Shown here: positions 1 through 7,630 of the stretch, piece by piece
Layout: the number at the start of each line of letters is the position of its first letter
Position numbering within the stretch: the first letter of the stretch is position 1
Assembly: GCA_021324255.1 (NCBI GenBank)
Contig: JAJPJL010000137.1
Coordinates: 1 to 34,727 of the forward strand
DNA: 34,727 nt
Direction: 5' to 3'
From: Bacillota bacterium
Lineage (GTDB): Bacteria > Sysuimicrobiota > Sysuimicrobiia > Sysuimicrobiales > Segetimicrobiaceae
Position numbers and translations under genes: made by a program
The notes under the pieces: model-generated
Databases searched by the model: none
What the model was told of the DNA's origin: nothing
What the model saw: the letters and a program-made list of their open reading frames with translations, nothing else

Positions 1-467
1 AGCCGGAGCACGGCCCCGCCGACGCTCCATGCCACGGCGGGCATGGGGTTCGGGTAGTTGAGCGCCGCGGCGCCCATGGTCAGCAGGACGATGTTGTACA
101 GGATGTACGAGATGCCGATCGTGGTGATCATCGCCGCGGTCCCGCGCACGTGACGCATCGGCCGGAGCGCGACGCGCTCGATCACGACCCCGAGCACGCC
201 GCAGATCAGCATCGCGCTGGCGAACGCCAGCGCCAGCGCGTCCACCAGCGGCATCCCGGTCAGGACGCGGGACTGCCCGGACAGACCGATCCACTGGAGC
301 ACGAACATCGCGATGAACGAGCCGACCATGAAGACGTTGAAGTGCGCGAAGTTGATCAGCTCGATGATGCCGTACACCATGGTGAACCCGAGCGCCAGCA
401 GCGCGTACATCGCCCCGAGGCTCAGGCCGTTGATGATCTGCTGGAGGAGAATGTCGCTCAGGTGCAC
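1..467 (-). CDS. livH: Branched-chain amino-acid ABC transporter permease, LivH type (partial, 3' end outside window)
   Basis: Inner-membrane permease subunit of a LIV-type ABC importer. The reverse strand reads from a GTG at 467 through about 155 codons to the window edge. The N-terminus has the LivH pattern: a short leader, then INGLSLGAMYALLALGF and MVYGIIELINFAHFNVFM, followed by a conserved segment around VIERVALRPMRHVRG and TTIGISYILYNIVLL. An in-frame TGA lies four codons upstream of the GTG, so this start is nearly forced. It follows the binding-protein gene in the same direction, separated by a strong hairpin (485-518). The second permease and the ATPases would be expected further left. 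Substrate could be leucine-type amino acids, amides or urea; the family does not decide. Confidence 0.93.
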   Translation of the reverse strand, partial: MHLSDILLQQIINGLSLGAMYALLALGFTMVYGIIELINFAHFNVFMVGSFIAMFVLQWIGLSGQSRVLTGMPLVDALALAFASAMLICGVLGVVIERVALRPMRHVRGTAAMITTIGISYILYNIVLLTMGAAALNYPNPMPAVAWSVGGAVLR

Positions 468-484
468 CGGCGGCGCCTGTCAAA

Positions 485-518
485 CGGCGGAGCGGGCCTG
501 GTCCCGCCCGCTCCGCCG
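485..518 (-). terminator. Strong hairpin between livK and livH (attenuator-like)
   Basis: A perfect 13-bp stem (485-497 pairing with 506-518) closes an 8-base loop, lying between the binding-protein stop codon and the permease start. On the transcribed strand only three Ts follow, so full intrinsic termination is doubtful. Partial termination, or protection of the upstream mRNA from 3' decay, would give more binding protein than permease, as is usual in such operons. The role is inferred. Confidence 0.55.
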
Positions 519-535
519 CCGGATCTCACCGCGGC

Positions 536-1798
536 CTACTCCTGCGGCGCCACGCCGATATACTTGAACTGGTGCAGGATGTCGTCGTCCTTGTATTCCG
601 GGTTGTGGTGGACCTGGAACACGCTCACGACCCGGCTCTTGATGTCGCCGTTCTGGTCGAACTCGACCATGCCTTGGAGCGTTTGCAGGTGCGTGGTTTG
701 GATGGCGTCGCGAACGCTGTGCCGGTCGACCGGCTTGCCGCTCGCGGCGGCCCGCTTGATCGCGTCAATGATCACGAGCGCGGCGTCGTACGCCGTAATC
801 GAGTAGTCGCCGGGATACTTCCCGTACTTCGTGTGGAACCGCTCGACCCACGGCTTCACCTGCGGGCTCTCCGTCAGATGCGGCCCGGCGATCGTCGCGT
901 ACCACCCCTCCGACGCCGGGAACCCGGCCCCCTTGAGGAGGTTCGCGCTGTACATGCCGTCCCCGCCGCCCTTGATCACCTTCGGCATGACGTCGTAGGA
1001 TTGCTTCGCGAGCTTCGACCCCGCCTGGTCCACGCCGCCGTAGTAGATGGCGTCGGGATTCATCCCCTTGATCTTGGTGAGCACGGTCGTGTAGTCGGCT
1101 TCCTTGGGGTTGAGCTGGTCGCGGCCGAGCACCTTGATCCCCTTCGCCGCCGCGCGCTTCTGGAACGAGTCGGCGATCCCCACGCCGTAGGCCCCGGAGT
1201 CGTCCAGCACGTACACCGACTTCACGTTCAGCTTCTCCGCGAAGAAGTTCGCCATGTTCGGACCCTGGTACGCGTCGGTCGTGACGGTCCGGAAGTAGAT
1301 CGCCTTGCCGTTCGGCCGGAACTGCGACGCGAACTTCGGATCGGTGATGTCGGGGTTCGTCGAGCTCGGGGTGATCGTCGCGAGGTCGCCCTCGCTCAGG
1401 ATCGGCGACATCGCCTTGCCGGAACCGCTCATCTGCGGGCCGACGACGGCCACCACGCCCACGTTGGCGACCAGTTGCCGCGCGTTGGTCGCGGCCTGGG
1501 CGGGATCGTACTGCCCGGCCGTCGCGGTCGCGTCATTGAGCACGATCGCCTCGAGCTTGTAGCCCGCGACCCCGCCTTTGGCGTTCTGATCGTCGATCGC
1601 CATCATCGCGCCGTCTTTAATCAGCTCCGCGTCCTCGGCGTCGGCGCCCGTGAGCGGCAGATTGATGCCGATGTAGAGCGTCTTGGCCTGGGCGAACGAA
1701 CTGGGCGACTTGCCGAGCAAGCTGAGGGTGACGACGAGCGTGGCGACGAGACCGAACGCGAGAACCTTTCCGAGCACTGCGGTCTTCCGTCTATGCAT
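536..1798 (-). CDS. livK: Branched-chain amino-acid type ABC transporter substrate-binding protein
   Basis: Extracytoplasmic binding protein of the Leu/Ile/Val-binding family (Peripla_BP_6), 420 residues. It opens with a basic stretch and a hydrophobic signal segment (about residues 9-37, ending SSFAQA with a likely cleavage site). The mature part starts LYIGINLPLTGADAEDAELI, the usual first strand of the family. VVGPQMSGSGKAMSPILSE and YVLDDSGAYGVGIADSF are further family landmarks, and the C-terminal lobe has YSITAYDAALVIIDAI. A purine-rich ribosome site (GGGGAGGGAG) precedes the ATG. It is the first gene of the liv-type operon seen here and is divergent from coxB. No lipobox cysteine is seen. 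The ligand cannot be told from sequence. Confidence 0.93.
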   Translation of the reverse strand: MHRRKTAVLGKVLAFGLVATLVVTLSLLGKSPSSFAQAKTLYIGINLPLTGADAEDAELIKDGAMMAIDDQNAKGGVAGYKLEAIVLNDATATAGQYDPAQAATNARQLVANVGVVAVVGPQMSGSGKAMSPILSEGDLATITPSSTNPDITDPKFASQFRPNGKAIYFRTVTTDAYQGPNMANFFAEKLNVKSVYVLDDSGAYGVGIADSFQKRAAAKGIKVLGRDQLNPKEADYTTVLTKIKGMNPDAIYYGGVDQAGSKLAKQSYDVMPKVIKGGGDGMYSANLLKGAGFPASEGWYATIAGPHLTESPQVKPWVERFHTKYGKYPGDYSITAYDAALVIIDAIKRAAASGKPVDRHSVRDAIQTTHLQTLQGMVEFDQNGDIKSRVVSVFQVHHNPEYKDDDILHQFKYIGVAPQE

Positions 1799-1949
1799 AG
1801 CTCCCTCCCCTCACGCTGAACGATCCACTCGACCTGCGCATCCCGCGCCCGGATGCCTCCATATATGTTGCGCGTAAGATTCCGCGCTGTACTGAACTCT
1901 CCTTCGGTGTTATCAGCAACATCTCGGACTTTCCTTCACACGGCATGAA

Positions 1950-1963
1950 CGAACGCGCGTTCG
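1950..1963. promoter_or_regulatory. 14-bp perfect palindrome, operator candidate
   Basis: CGAACGCGCGTTCG is its own reverse complement and lies in the livK/coxB divergent region, about 150 bases upstream of livK. Regulators often bind such sites. In GC-rich DNA short palindromes also occur by chance, and no second copy was seen in the window. Confidence 0.3.
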
Positions 1964-2147
1964 CCCGGCGTCACCTCCCCCGCCGCCGCCCGATCGCCGC
2001 GGGCGACGACGCGCAATTACCCGCAGTACGGCGGCGCGGCGCGACTTGTTCCCATGCCCGGCGGGCGAGGTCTGGGACACCGGCCGGGCCGGGTCTCCGC
2101 GTCCGGCGCCGGCGACCGGGAGGGTTTACGAAGCCCCGGGATGAAGA

Positions 2148-2161
2148 GAGCGCCAGCGCTC
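2148..2161. promoter_or_regulatory. Inverted repeat upstream of coxB, operator candidate
   Basis: GAGCGC-CA-GCGCTC is a perfect 6-bp inverted repeat with a 2-base spacer, about 137 bases before the chosen coxB start. It may be a binding site for a regulator of the oxidase operon. The evidence is symmetry and position only. Confidence 0.25.
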
Positions 2162-2183
2162 CGCCAACGCGTGACGGCGGCCG

Positions 2184-2226
2184 CGGGCCGTAGCATGGGG
2201 CGACGGTTCCGCGGCCCGGCGTTTTT
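2184..2226 (+). terminator. Possible leader hairpin followed by a T run, upstream of coxB
   Basis: CGGGCCG (2184-2190) can pair with CGGCCCG (2212-2218) across a 21-base loop, and five Ts follow at 2222-2226. On the plus strand this has the outline of an intrinsic terminator or attenuator in front of the cox operon. The long loop makes it weak. Confidence 0.22.
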
Positions 2227-2297
2227 GGGCGCCTGTGCGTGAGGCGGCAACCGTCGCGACGCCGCGGACGAGCGCGCCGGAGGTGACGACGCGACCG

Positions 2298-3122
2298 ATG
2301 GAAGACACGGGCCGGACCCACGACGAACGACGCGCGGGGCGCTGGACGTCCGTGCTGATCATGTTCACCCTCGTCGCGGGCGTGCTCTCGTTCGTGTGGT
2401 CGGCGAGATCCTACTGGCTGCTCCCGCTGGCTTCGGCTCAGGGAGCTAGCATCGACGAGCTGTTCGACATCATCCTGGTCCTCACCGCGATCGCCTTCGT
2501 CGCGGTGCACCTGTTCATCGGCATCGCGCTGTGGCGGTTTCCCGCCCGGCAGGGCGCCAAGGCCGCGCACTGGCACGAGCACCTCGGCGCGGAGTTGACG
2601 TGGACGGTGGTACCCGCCATCGGGATCATCATCCTCGGCATCGCCGGCGAAGTGGTGTGGGCCAAGGTGTACAGCGCGCCGCCCGCGAACGCGGAGCAGG
2701 TCGACGTCGTCGGGCGCCAGTTCGAATGGCAGTTCCGCTACCCCGGCCCCGACGGCAGGTTCGGCCGGTCGGCGCCCAGGTTCGTCACGTCGGGAAATCC
2801 GTTTGGGATGGACCCGAGCGATCCGGAGAACAAACAGAACGTCGTCACCATCAACGACCTGCATCTCGTCGTCAACCGGCCCGTGCTGCTGCACATCACG
2901 TCCATCGACGTCATCCACAGTCTGTCCCTGCCGAACTTCCGGATGAAGCAGGACGCCGTGCCCGGCCGGGTCGTGGACATCTGGTTCACCCCGAACAAGG
3001 AAGGCGCGTATCAGATCGTGTGCGCGCAGCTCTGCGGCGTGGGGCACTACACGATGCGCGGCAACATCACGGTCCAGTCGCAGAGCGCGTTCGACCAGTG
3101 GCTCCAGTCGCAGATCAAGTAG
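2298..3122 (+). CDS. coxB: Cytochrome c oxidase subunit II (CuA subunit)
   Basis: Membrane-anchored subunit that takes electrons from cytochrome c at the binuclear CuA centre and passes them to subunit I. From the ATG at 2298 it has 274 residues: two N-terminal membrane helices (about residues 20-40 and 55-80), then a cupredoxin domain. All CuA side-chain ligands are visible: H207, C242, C246, H250 and M253, in CAQLCGVGHYTM. The usual Glu between the cysteines (CAELCG) is Gln here. There is no C-terminal haem c domain, so the enzyme is not of the fused caa3 type. The ATG is preceded by GGAGGTGA with a rather long spacer; an upstream in-frame GTG at 2235 lacks a ribosome site. Confidence 0.95.
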   Translation: MEDTGRTHDERRAGRWTSVLIMFTLVAGVLSFVWSARSYWLLPLASAQGASIDELFDIILVLTAIAFVAVHLFIGIALWRFPARQGAKAAHWHEHLGAELTWTVVPAIGIIILGIAGEVVWAKVYSAPPANAEQVDVVGRQFEWQFRYPGPDGRFGRSAPRFVTSGNPFGMDPSDPENKQNVVTINDLHLVVNRPVLLHITSIDVIHSLSLPNFRMKQDAVPGRVVDIWFTPNKEGAYQIVCAQLCGVGHYTMRGNITVQSQSAFDQWLQSQIK

Positions 3123-3201
3123 CACCGCGCCGGCGCGCCGCCGCGGAGCGGCGCCGGGCGCCGCAACACCGATGACGCAATACGCATAAGGAGAGAGCGC
3201 G

Positions 3202-4965
3202 ATGGACGCCGTCGCCGTACGCCAGCCCGAGATGGCCCATGAGCCCCATCCCCGGGAGAGCTTCATCCGGCACTACATCTTCAGCATCGACCACAAGATG
3301 ATCGGCAAGCAGTACTTCCTAACGACGATGTTCATGGCGCTCGTGGGCGGGGCGATGGCCATGCTGATGCGGGCGCACCTCGGGTGGCCGGACAACGGGG
3401 TGCTCAGCCCGGAGCAGTACCTGCAGGCCGTGACGATGCACGGGACGATCATGATCTTCTTCTTCCTCACGGTCATGCTGACGGGCGGGCTCGGCAACCT
3501 CCTGATCCCGCTCATGATCGGAGCCCGGGACATGGCGTTCCCGTTCCTGAACATGATCTCGTACTGGACGTTCGTGCCCGGCGTCATCACGATTCTGTTG
3601 TCGTACTTCGTCCCCGGCGGCCCGGCCGGGAACGGCTGGACGGCGTACGCGCCGCTGTCCGCGGTGCCCGCGGCCGAGGGGGGCGCCGGGCTCGGCCAGA
3701 CGCTGTGGATCATCGCGATCCTGTTCGTCGTCATCTCCTCCCTCTTCGGGTCGCTCAACTTCCTCACGACGGTGATCAACCTGCGGACCCGGGGCATGTC
3801 GATGGGGCGCCTCCCGCTCACGATCTGGGGCGCGTTCGTGACCGCCGTGCTCGCGCTGCTGAGCTTTCCCGTGCTGATGGCGGCGCTGGGGCTCCTGCTG
3901 CTGGACCGGCTGGCGGGCACGAGCTTCTTCGAAGCCTCAAATCTGATCATCGGCGGCGCCGCGAGCACCCATCAAGGCGGCGACGCCCTCCTGTGGCAGC
4001 ACCTCTTTTGGTTCTTCGGCCACCCCGAGGTCTACATCCTGATCCTCACGCCCATGGGGGTGGTCTCCGACATCATCTCCACGTTCTCGCGCAAGCCGAT
4101 CTTCGGGTACAAGGCGATGGTGCTGTCCCTGGCCGCGATCGGGTTCCTGAGCTTCCTCGTCTGGGGCCACCACATGTTCGTGAGCGGCATGCATCCCCTG
4201 CTCGGCGCGGCGTTCATGGGCTCGACCATCATCATCGCCATCCCTTCGGCGATCAAGACGTTCAACTGGTGCACGACGCTCTGGCACGGCCGGATCCACT
4301 TCACCACCGCCATGCTGTTCGCGATCGGCTTCGTCTCGGTCTTCGTCACGGGAGGCCTGAGCGGCATCTTCCTGGCGATCGCGCCGGTGGATCTCTACCT
4401 GCACGACACCTACTTCATCGTCGCGCACTTCCACTTCGTCATGGCGAGCGCATCGCTCTTCGCGATCCTCGCCGGCACGTACTACTGGTTCCCGAAGTTC
4501 TTCGGGCGGATGATGAACGAAACGCTCGGCAAGATCCACTTCGCCCTCACGTTCCTCGGCATCTACGGCACGTTCTACCCGATGCACTTCATCGGGCTCC
4601 ACTCCAACGACCGCCGGCTCTACGAAACGACCGCGTACCCGTTCCTCTCGCACACCGGGCCGGTGGACGTGTTCGTGTCGCTGTCCGCGTTCCTGCTGGG
4701 GTTCGCCCAGCTGTTCTTCATCGCCAACTTCCTGTGGAGCCTCAAGTACGGGCCCGTGGCCGGCGACAACCCGTGGCACGCGAACGGCCTGGAGTGGACG
4801 ACGACGACGCCTCCGCCGCACGGCAACTGGGAGGGCGCGCTGCCGGCCGTGTACCGGTGGCCGTATGATTACAGCGTGCCGGGGGCCCGGGACGACTACG
4901 TACCGCAAACGGTGCAGGCGATCCCGCTGGTCGCCGCGGCGGGCGCCGGCGGGGGCGAGGCGTAG
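3202..4965 (+). CDS. coxA: Cytochrome c oxidase subunit I (haem-copper catalytic subunit, A1 type)
   Basis: Twelve-helix catalytic subunit holding haem a, haem a3 and CuB, which reduces O2 to water and pumps protons. It has 587 residues. Visible landmarks in order: FSIDHKMIGKQY at the N-terminus, MHGTIMIFFF with a haem a ligand His, the D-channel entry in GARDMAF, FFGHPEVYIL with the CuB His, the Tyr of the His-Tyr crosslink and the Glu that marks the A1 subtype, GHHMFVSGM with two CuB ligands, IPSAIKTFNW with the K-channel Lys, and HDTYFIVAHFHFVM with the haem ligands. A good ribosome site (AAGGAGAG) precedes the ATG. The subunit III gene starts six bases after its stop codon. Confidence 0.97.
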   Translation: MDAVAVRQPEMAHEPHPRESFIRHYIFSIDHKMIGKQYFLTTMFMALVGGAMAMLMRAHLGWPDNGVLSPEQYLQAVTMHGTIMIFFFLTVMLTGGLGNLLIPLMIGARDMAFPFLNMISYWTFVPGVITILLSYFVPGGPAGNGWTAYAPLSAVPAAEGGAGLGQTLWIIAILFVVISSLFGSLNFLTTVINLRTRGMSMGRLPLTIWGAFVTAVLALLSFPVLMAALGLLLLDRLAGTSFFEASNLIIGGAASTHQGGDALLWQHLFWFFGHPEVYILILTPMGVVSDIISTFSRKPIFGYKAMVLSLAAIGFLSFLVWGHHMFVSGMHPLLGAAFMGSTIIIAIPSAIKTFNWCTTLWHGRIHFTTAMLFAIGFVSVFVTGGLSGIFLAIAPVDLYLHDTYFIVAHFHFVMASASLFAILAGTYYWFPKFFGRMMNETLGKIHFALTFLGIYGTFYPMHFIGLHSNDRRLYETTAYPFLSHTGPVDVFVSLSAFLLGFAQLFFIANFLWSLKYGPVAGDNPWHANGLEWTTTTPPPHGNWEGALPAVYRWPYDYSVPGARDDYVPQTVQAIPLVAAAGAGGGEA

Positions 4966-4971
4966 CGGCGG

Positions 4972-5622
4972 GTGACGCCGATGCCGACCCTGGTGCTGGA
5001 GCGGCACCGAGGCGGAACCCTTCGCGACGTCGGAGGCCGGGGCCGCGGACCGTCCGGAGGGGACGCCGCGCCGGGGCGCGAGCCGGCGCCGGTGGGGACC
5101 GGCCTGCTCGGCGTCGCGGCGTTCCTTGCCGCGGTCACCATGCTGTTTCTCGCGTTCACGAGCGCGTATCTGGCACGCCGTCAGGAGGCGGGCTGGCCCG
5201 CGTTCAGCCCGCCGTGGGTGCTCTGGGTCAACACCGCCGTGCTCCTCGTGAGCAGCGGCACCCTGGACTGGGCGCGGCGCCGCATCCGGTCCGGGGACGC
5301 AGCCGGGCTCCGCCGGGGCGTCGAGTGGACAGCGGCGCTCGGGCTCCTGTTCGTGCTGGGGCAGCTGGCGGCGTGGCGGCAGCTCGCGGCGCGCGGGCTG
5401 TACCTGACGACCAATCCGCACAGTTCGTTCTTTTATGTCCTCACCGCGGTGCACGGGGCGCACCTGCTGGGCGGCGTCGTCGCGCTGGCGACCGTGCTGC
5501 TGCGCTCGTGGCAGGGCCGGTACACCGCGCAGGCGCACGCGGGCGTCACGAACTGCGCGGTGTACTGGCACTTCATGGACCTGTTGTGGCTCTACCTGTT
5601 CGTGCTCCTGTTCTGGGTGTAG
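4972..5622 (+). CDS. coxC: Cytochrome c oxidase subunit III, first copy
   Basis: Integral-membrane subunit III of the haem-copper oxidase, 216 residues, which stabilises proton uptake into subunit I. About 45 residues of Gly/Arg-rich leader precede five hydrophobic segments, so this is the short five-helix form. The last helix carries the canonical VYWHFMDLLWLYLF (family pattern YWHFVD.vW), and an earlier helix has TAVHGAHLLGG (family HG.Hv..G). The GTG at 4972 is six bases after coxA; an in-frame ATG at 4981 is an alternative start, and neither has a strong ribosome site. A second, diverged subunit III gene follows. Confidence 0.9.
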   Translation: MTPMPTLVLERHRGGTLRDVGGRGRGPSGGDAAPGREPAPVGTGLLGVAAFLAAVTMLFLAFTSAYLARRQEAGWPAFSPPWVLWVNTAVLLVSSGTLDWARRRIRSGDAAGLRRGVEWTAALGLLFVLGQLAAWRQLAARGLYLTTNPHSSFFYVLTAVHGAHLLGGVVALATVLLRSWQGRYTAQAHAGVTNCAVYWHFMDLLWLYLFVLLFWV

Positions 5623-5647
5623 CGGCGACGCGCCGGGGAGGGCATTG

Positions 5648-6271
5648 ATGGCGGCAGTCGGAACGCACGAAGCCGAGCAGACGGCGGCCTCGCGCTGGGC
5701 CGGAGGGCGATCGCCGTTCGACGTCGGCTGGGGCAAGCTCATGATGTGGCTGTTCCTGATGTCGGACGCGCTCACGTTCTCCGGCATGCTGGTCGGCCTG
5801 TGGACGCTCCGGCTCGGGAGTCCGACGTGGCCGGACCGCGCGCACATCATGAACATCCGCCTGGTCGGCGTGATGACCGCCATCCTGATCTGCAGCAGCA
5901 CGACGATGGCGCTGTCCGTCTACGAGACCCGGCGGGGCGCGCGCCGGCGCGCCGTGTGGTTCCTCACGGCCACGATCCTCGCGGGGTTTGCCTTCGCCGC
6001 GCTCCAGGCGACGGAGTGGACGCACTTTATCCTGGACGGCGCCCGACTCAACACCAACCCGTGGGGGGTGCCGGCGTTCAGCTTCACCTTTTTCATCATC
6101 ACCGGATACCACGGTCTGCACGTGGTCGGCGGCTGCGTCTACCTGTGGGCCATGGCGCACCGCATCGCCAAAGGCTTGTCGGGAGCCGGCGGCCTGGAGG
6201 TGGCGGGCCTGTACTGGGGCTTCGTCGATCTGGTGTGGGTCTTTATCTGGCCGTCGATCTACCTGTTGTGA
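5648..6271 (+). CDS. Cytochrome c oxidase subunit III, second diverged copy
   Basis: A second subunit III family protein of 207 residues. It has a helix ending LQATEWTHF (family Q..EW), then FFIITGYHGLHVVGGCVYL (family GfHG.Hv..G), and ends GLYWGFVDLVWVFIWPSIYL. In the last motif the usual His of YWHFVD is Gly. The ATG at 5648 follows the first copy by 25 bases, so both are probably co-transcribed. Paired subunit III-like genes occur in some bacterial oxidase operons, sometimes with one copy resembling NorE; which one contacts CoxA cannot be told here. The operon is interrupted after this gene by the IS110 element. Confidence 0.9.
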   Translation: MAAVGTHEAEQTAASRWAGGRSPFDVGWGKLMMWLFLMSDALTFSGMLVGLWTLRLGSPTWPDRAHIMNIRLVGVMTAILICSSTTMALSVYETRRGARRRAVWFLTATILAGFAFAALQATEWTHFILDGARLNTNPWGVPAFSFTFFIITGYHGLHVVGGCVYLWAMAHRIAKGLSGAGGLEVAGLYWGFVDLVWVFIWPSIYLL

Positions 6272-6273
6272 CG

Positions 6274-6317
6274 GGCCGGTGCGGCGCCGCCGAACGCCGG
6301 CGAACGCGTCACCGGCC
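6274..6317 (+). terminator. Long imperfect hairpin after the second coxC
   Basis: GGCCGGTG (6274-6281) pairs with CACCGGCC (6310-6317), and an inner CGGCG/CGCCG pairing is possible. It begins three bases after the coxC-like stop codon. There is no T run. The stretch 6281-6322 also resembles, more weakly, the start of the repeat found after potC (14649-14690), so it may be repeat-derived rather than a terminator. Confidence 0.3.
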
Positions 6318-6334
6318 GGGCGCCAGGGCAACAC

Positions 6335-6380
6335 CTTTGATGTTTGACGAGGGTGGATGAGCCGGCCGGATCCGCTCGGA
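6335..6380 (-). repeat. 46-bp repeat at the 5' end of the transposase gene, inverted match to 14805-14850
   Basis: From CTTTGATGT to GCTCGGA, 41 of 46 bases match the reverse complement of 14805-14850. The block supplies the first twelve codons of the transposase reading frame and its TTG/GTG start codons. After it the two loci diverge completely. This shows that the 5' end of the transposase gene is made of sequence that also exists apart from any transposase. Confidence 0.85.
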
Positions 6381-7552
6381 AGACGGTCACGGTACACGTC
6401 GACGTACCGGAAGGGGGCGAGACTCGCACGTATGGCACGACCACCACGGACCTGCTCGGGCTGGTGGAGTGGTTGCTGGCCTCCCGGGTGACCCATGTGG
6501 CGATGGAGAGTACCGGGGTGTATTGGAAGCCCCTGTACAATCTGCTCGAGGCTACGGGGCTCACGGTGTTTGTGGTCAACACCGCCCATATGAAAGCCGT
6601 CCCGGGCCGGAAGACCGACGTCCACGACGCCGTCTGGATCTGCGACCTGATGCAGCATGGCTTGCTCAAGCCCAGCTTCATTCCGTCCCGGCCCCAACGC
6701 GAGTTGCGGGAACTCATTCGGTACCGCATCTCCCTGATTCAGGAGCGAACAGAGGAAGCCAACCGGATCCAGAAGGTGCTGGAGGGCGGGAACATCAAGC
6801 TGGCCTCGGTCGTGTCGGAGATCCTGGGCAAGACCGGACGCCGCATCCTGACCGCCATTGTCGAAGGGACCAGCACGCCGGAAGAGCTGGCGGGCATGGC
6901 GGACAGCCGCGTGCGCGCGACGCGAGCAGAATTGGTCGAGGCCCTGCGAGGACGGCTGACCGACCACCAGGGTACGCTGCTCCGCATGCAATTGGACCAT
7001 GTCCGCTACCTTGATCAGCAGATTGCGGCCCTGGATACGGAGGTGGCCAAGCGGCTGACCCCTTTCGAACCGCAGCTCCGGCAACTGGACACGATCCCGG
7101 GCGTCAATGAGCGCACCGCGGAGAATATGGTTGCGGTCATCGGGACGGACATGACCCGCTTTCCCAACGCGGACCACTTGGCCTCGTGGGCGGGGATGTG
7201 CCCGGGGAGCAATGAGAGTGCCGGGAAACGGCGGTCGTCCCGCACGCGCAAAGGGAACCCGATCCTCCGCAGCACCCTCACGCAGGCGGGCCACGCGGCC
7301 GGACGCACGAAGAACACCTACCTCGGGGCCACGTACCGGCGAATCGCTGCGCGTCGAGGAAAGAAGAGAGCCGCTGTCGCTGTCGGGCGGAGCATTTTGG
7401 AGATCGCGTACTTCGTGTTGCGAGACGGTGTGGCGTACGAGGAATTGGGCGTCAACTACTACGACGAGCGCAAGAAGGATGCCGTGGTCCGCAACGCGGT
7501 CAAACGGCTGGAACGGCTGGGCTATCGGGTTGCGATTCAACCGGCAGCCTAA
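6344..7552 (+). CDS. IS110-family transposase, probably 5'-truncated or chimeric
   Basis: DNA recombinase with an N-terminal RuvC-like DEDD domain and a C-terminal transposase_20 domain carrying the catalytic serine. Seen: AMESTGVYWKPLYNLL with the Glu, VPGRKTDVHDAVWICDL with the two later Asp residues, LIQERTEEANRIQKVLE, the helix-hairpin-helix part LDTIPGVNERTAENM, and CPGSNESAGKRRSSRTRKGN with the serine motif; the C-terminus looks complete. The family's N-terminal CAG(I/L)DVHK, which holds the first catalytic Asp, is not present: the frame reads DEPAGSARKTVTVHVD. No ATG precedes the conserved part, only TTG (6344) or GTG (6353). The gene is therefore probably inactive, or a recombined derivative. 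The call of family is certain; activity is doubtful. Confidence 0.9.
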   Translation: MTRVDEPAGSARKTVTVHVDVPEGGETRTYGTTTTDLLGLVEWLLASRVTHVAMESTGVYWKPLYNLLEATGLTVFVVNTAHMKAVPGRKTDVHDAVWICDLMQHGLLKPSFIPSRPQRELRELIRYRISLIQERTEEANRIQKVLEGGNIKLASVVSEILGKTGRRILTAIVEGTSTPEELAGMADSRVRATRAELVEALRGRLTDHQGTLLRMQLDHVRYLDQQIAALDTEVAKRLTPFEPQLRQLDTIPGVNERTAENMVAVIGTDMTRFPNADHLASWAGMCPGSNESAGKRRSSRTRKGNPILRSTLTQAGHAAGRTKNTYLGATYRRIAARRGKKRAAVAVGRSILEIAYFVLRDGVAYEELGVNYYDERKKDAVVRNAVKRLERLGYRVAIQPAA

Positions 7553-7630
7553 CCTCCGCCGCCGCTGGGCAGAACGGCGTTTTTCAGGGGAGCGGGCGTC
7601 GAGGACCGGGTAGGAGCGAGGAGGACGGGC

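Larger units (their letters stand above)
1799..2297. other. Divergent intergenic region between livK and the cox operon
   Basis: About 500 bases with no convincing gene on either strand; the open frames here are arginine/proline-rich and without family features. The part next to livK (about 1858-1945) is clearly richer in A+T than the rest and probably holds the livK promoter, but no good -35/-10 pair could be fixed. The part next to coxB is very GC-rich and holds two perfect palindromes and a possible hairpin, listed separately. Confidence 0.6.
6335..7552 (+). mobile_element. IS110-family insertion sequence (ends not exactly defined)
   Basis: A transposase gene of the IS110 DEDD type sits between the second subunit III gene and subunit IV of the cox operon, in the operon's own direction. 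IS110 elements usually lack clear terminal inverted repeats and make no target duplication, so the ends cannot be fixed by eye. The right end lies somewhere in 7553-7620. On the left only 72 bases separate the coxC-like stop from the transposase frame, and 46 of these bases and early codons match another repeat in the window. No room is left for a typical non-coding left end of about 150-200 bases. Confidence 0.8.

Noticed and set aside
1945-2193. Small gene between livK and coxB
   Set aside because: The frame is Arg/Pro-rich, lacks a ribosome site and overlaps palindromes; it looks like non-coding GC-rich DNA.
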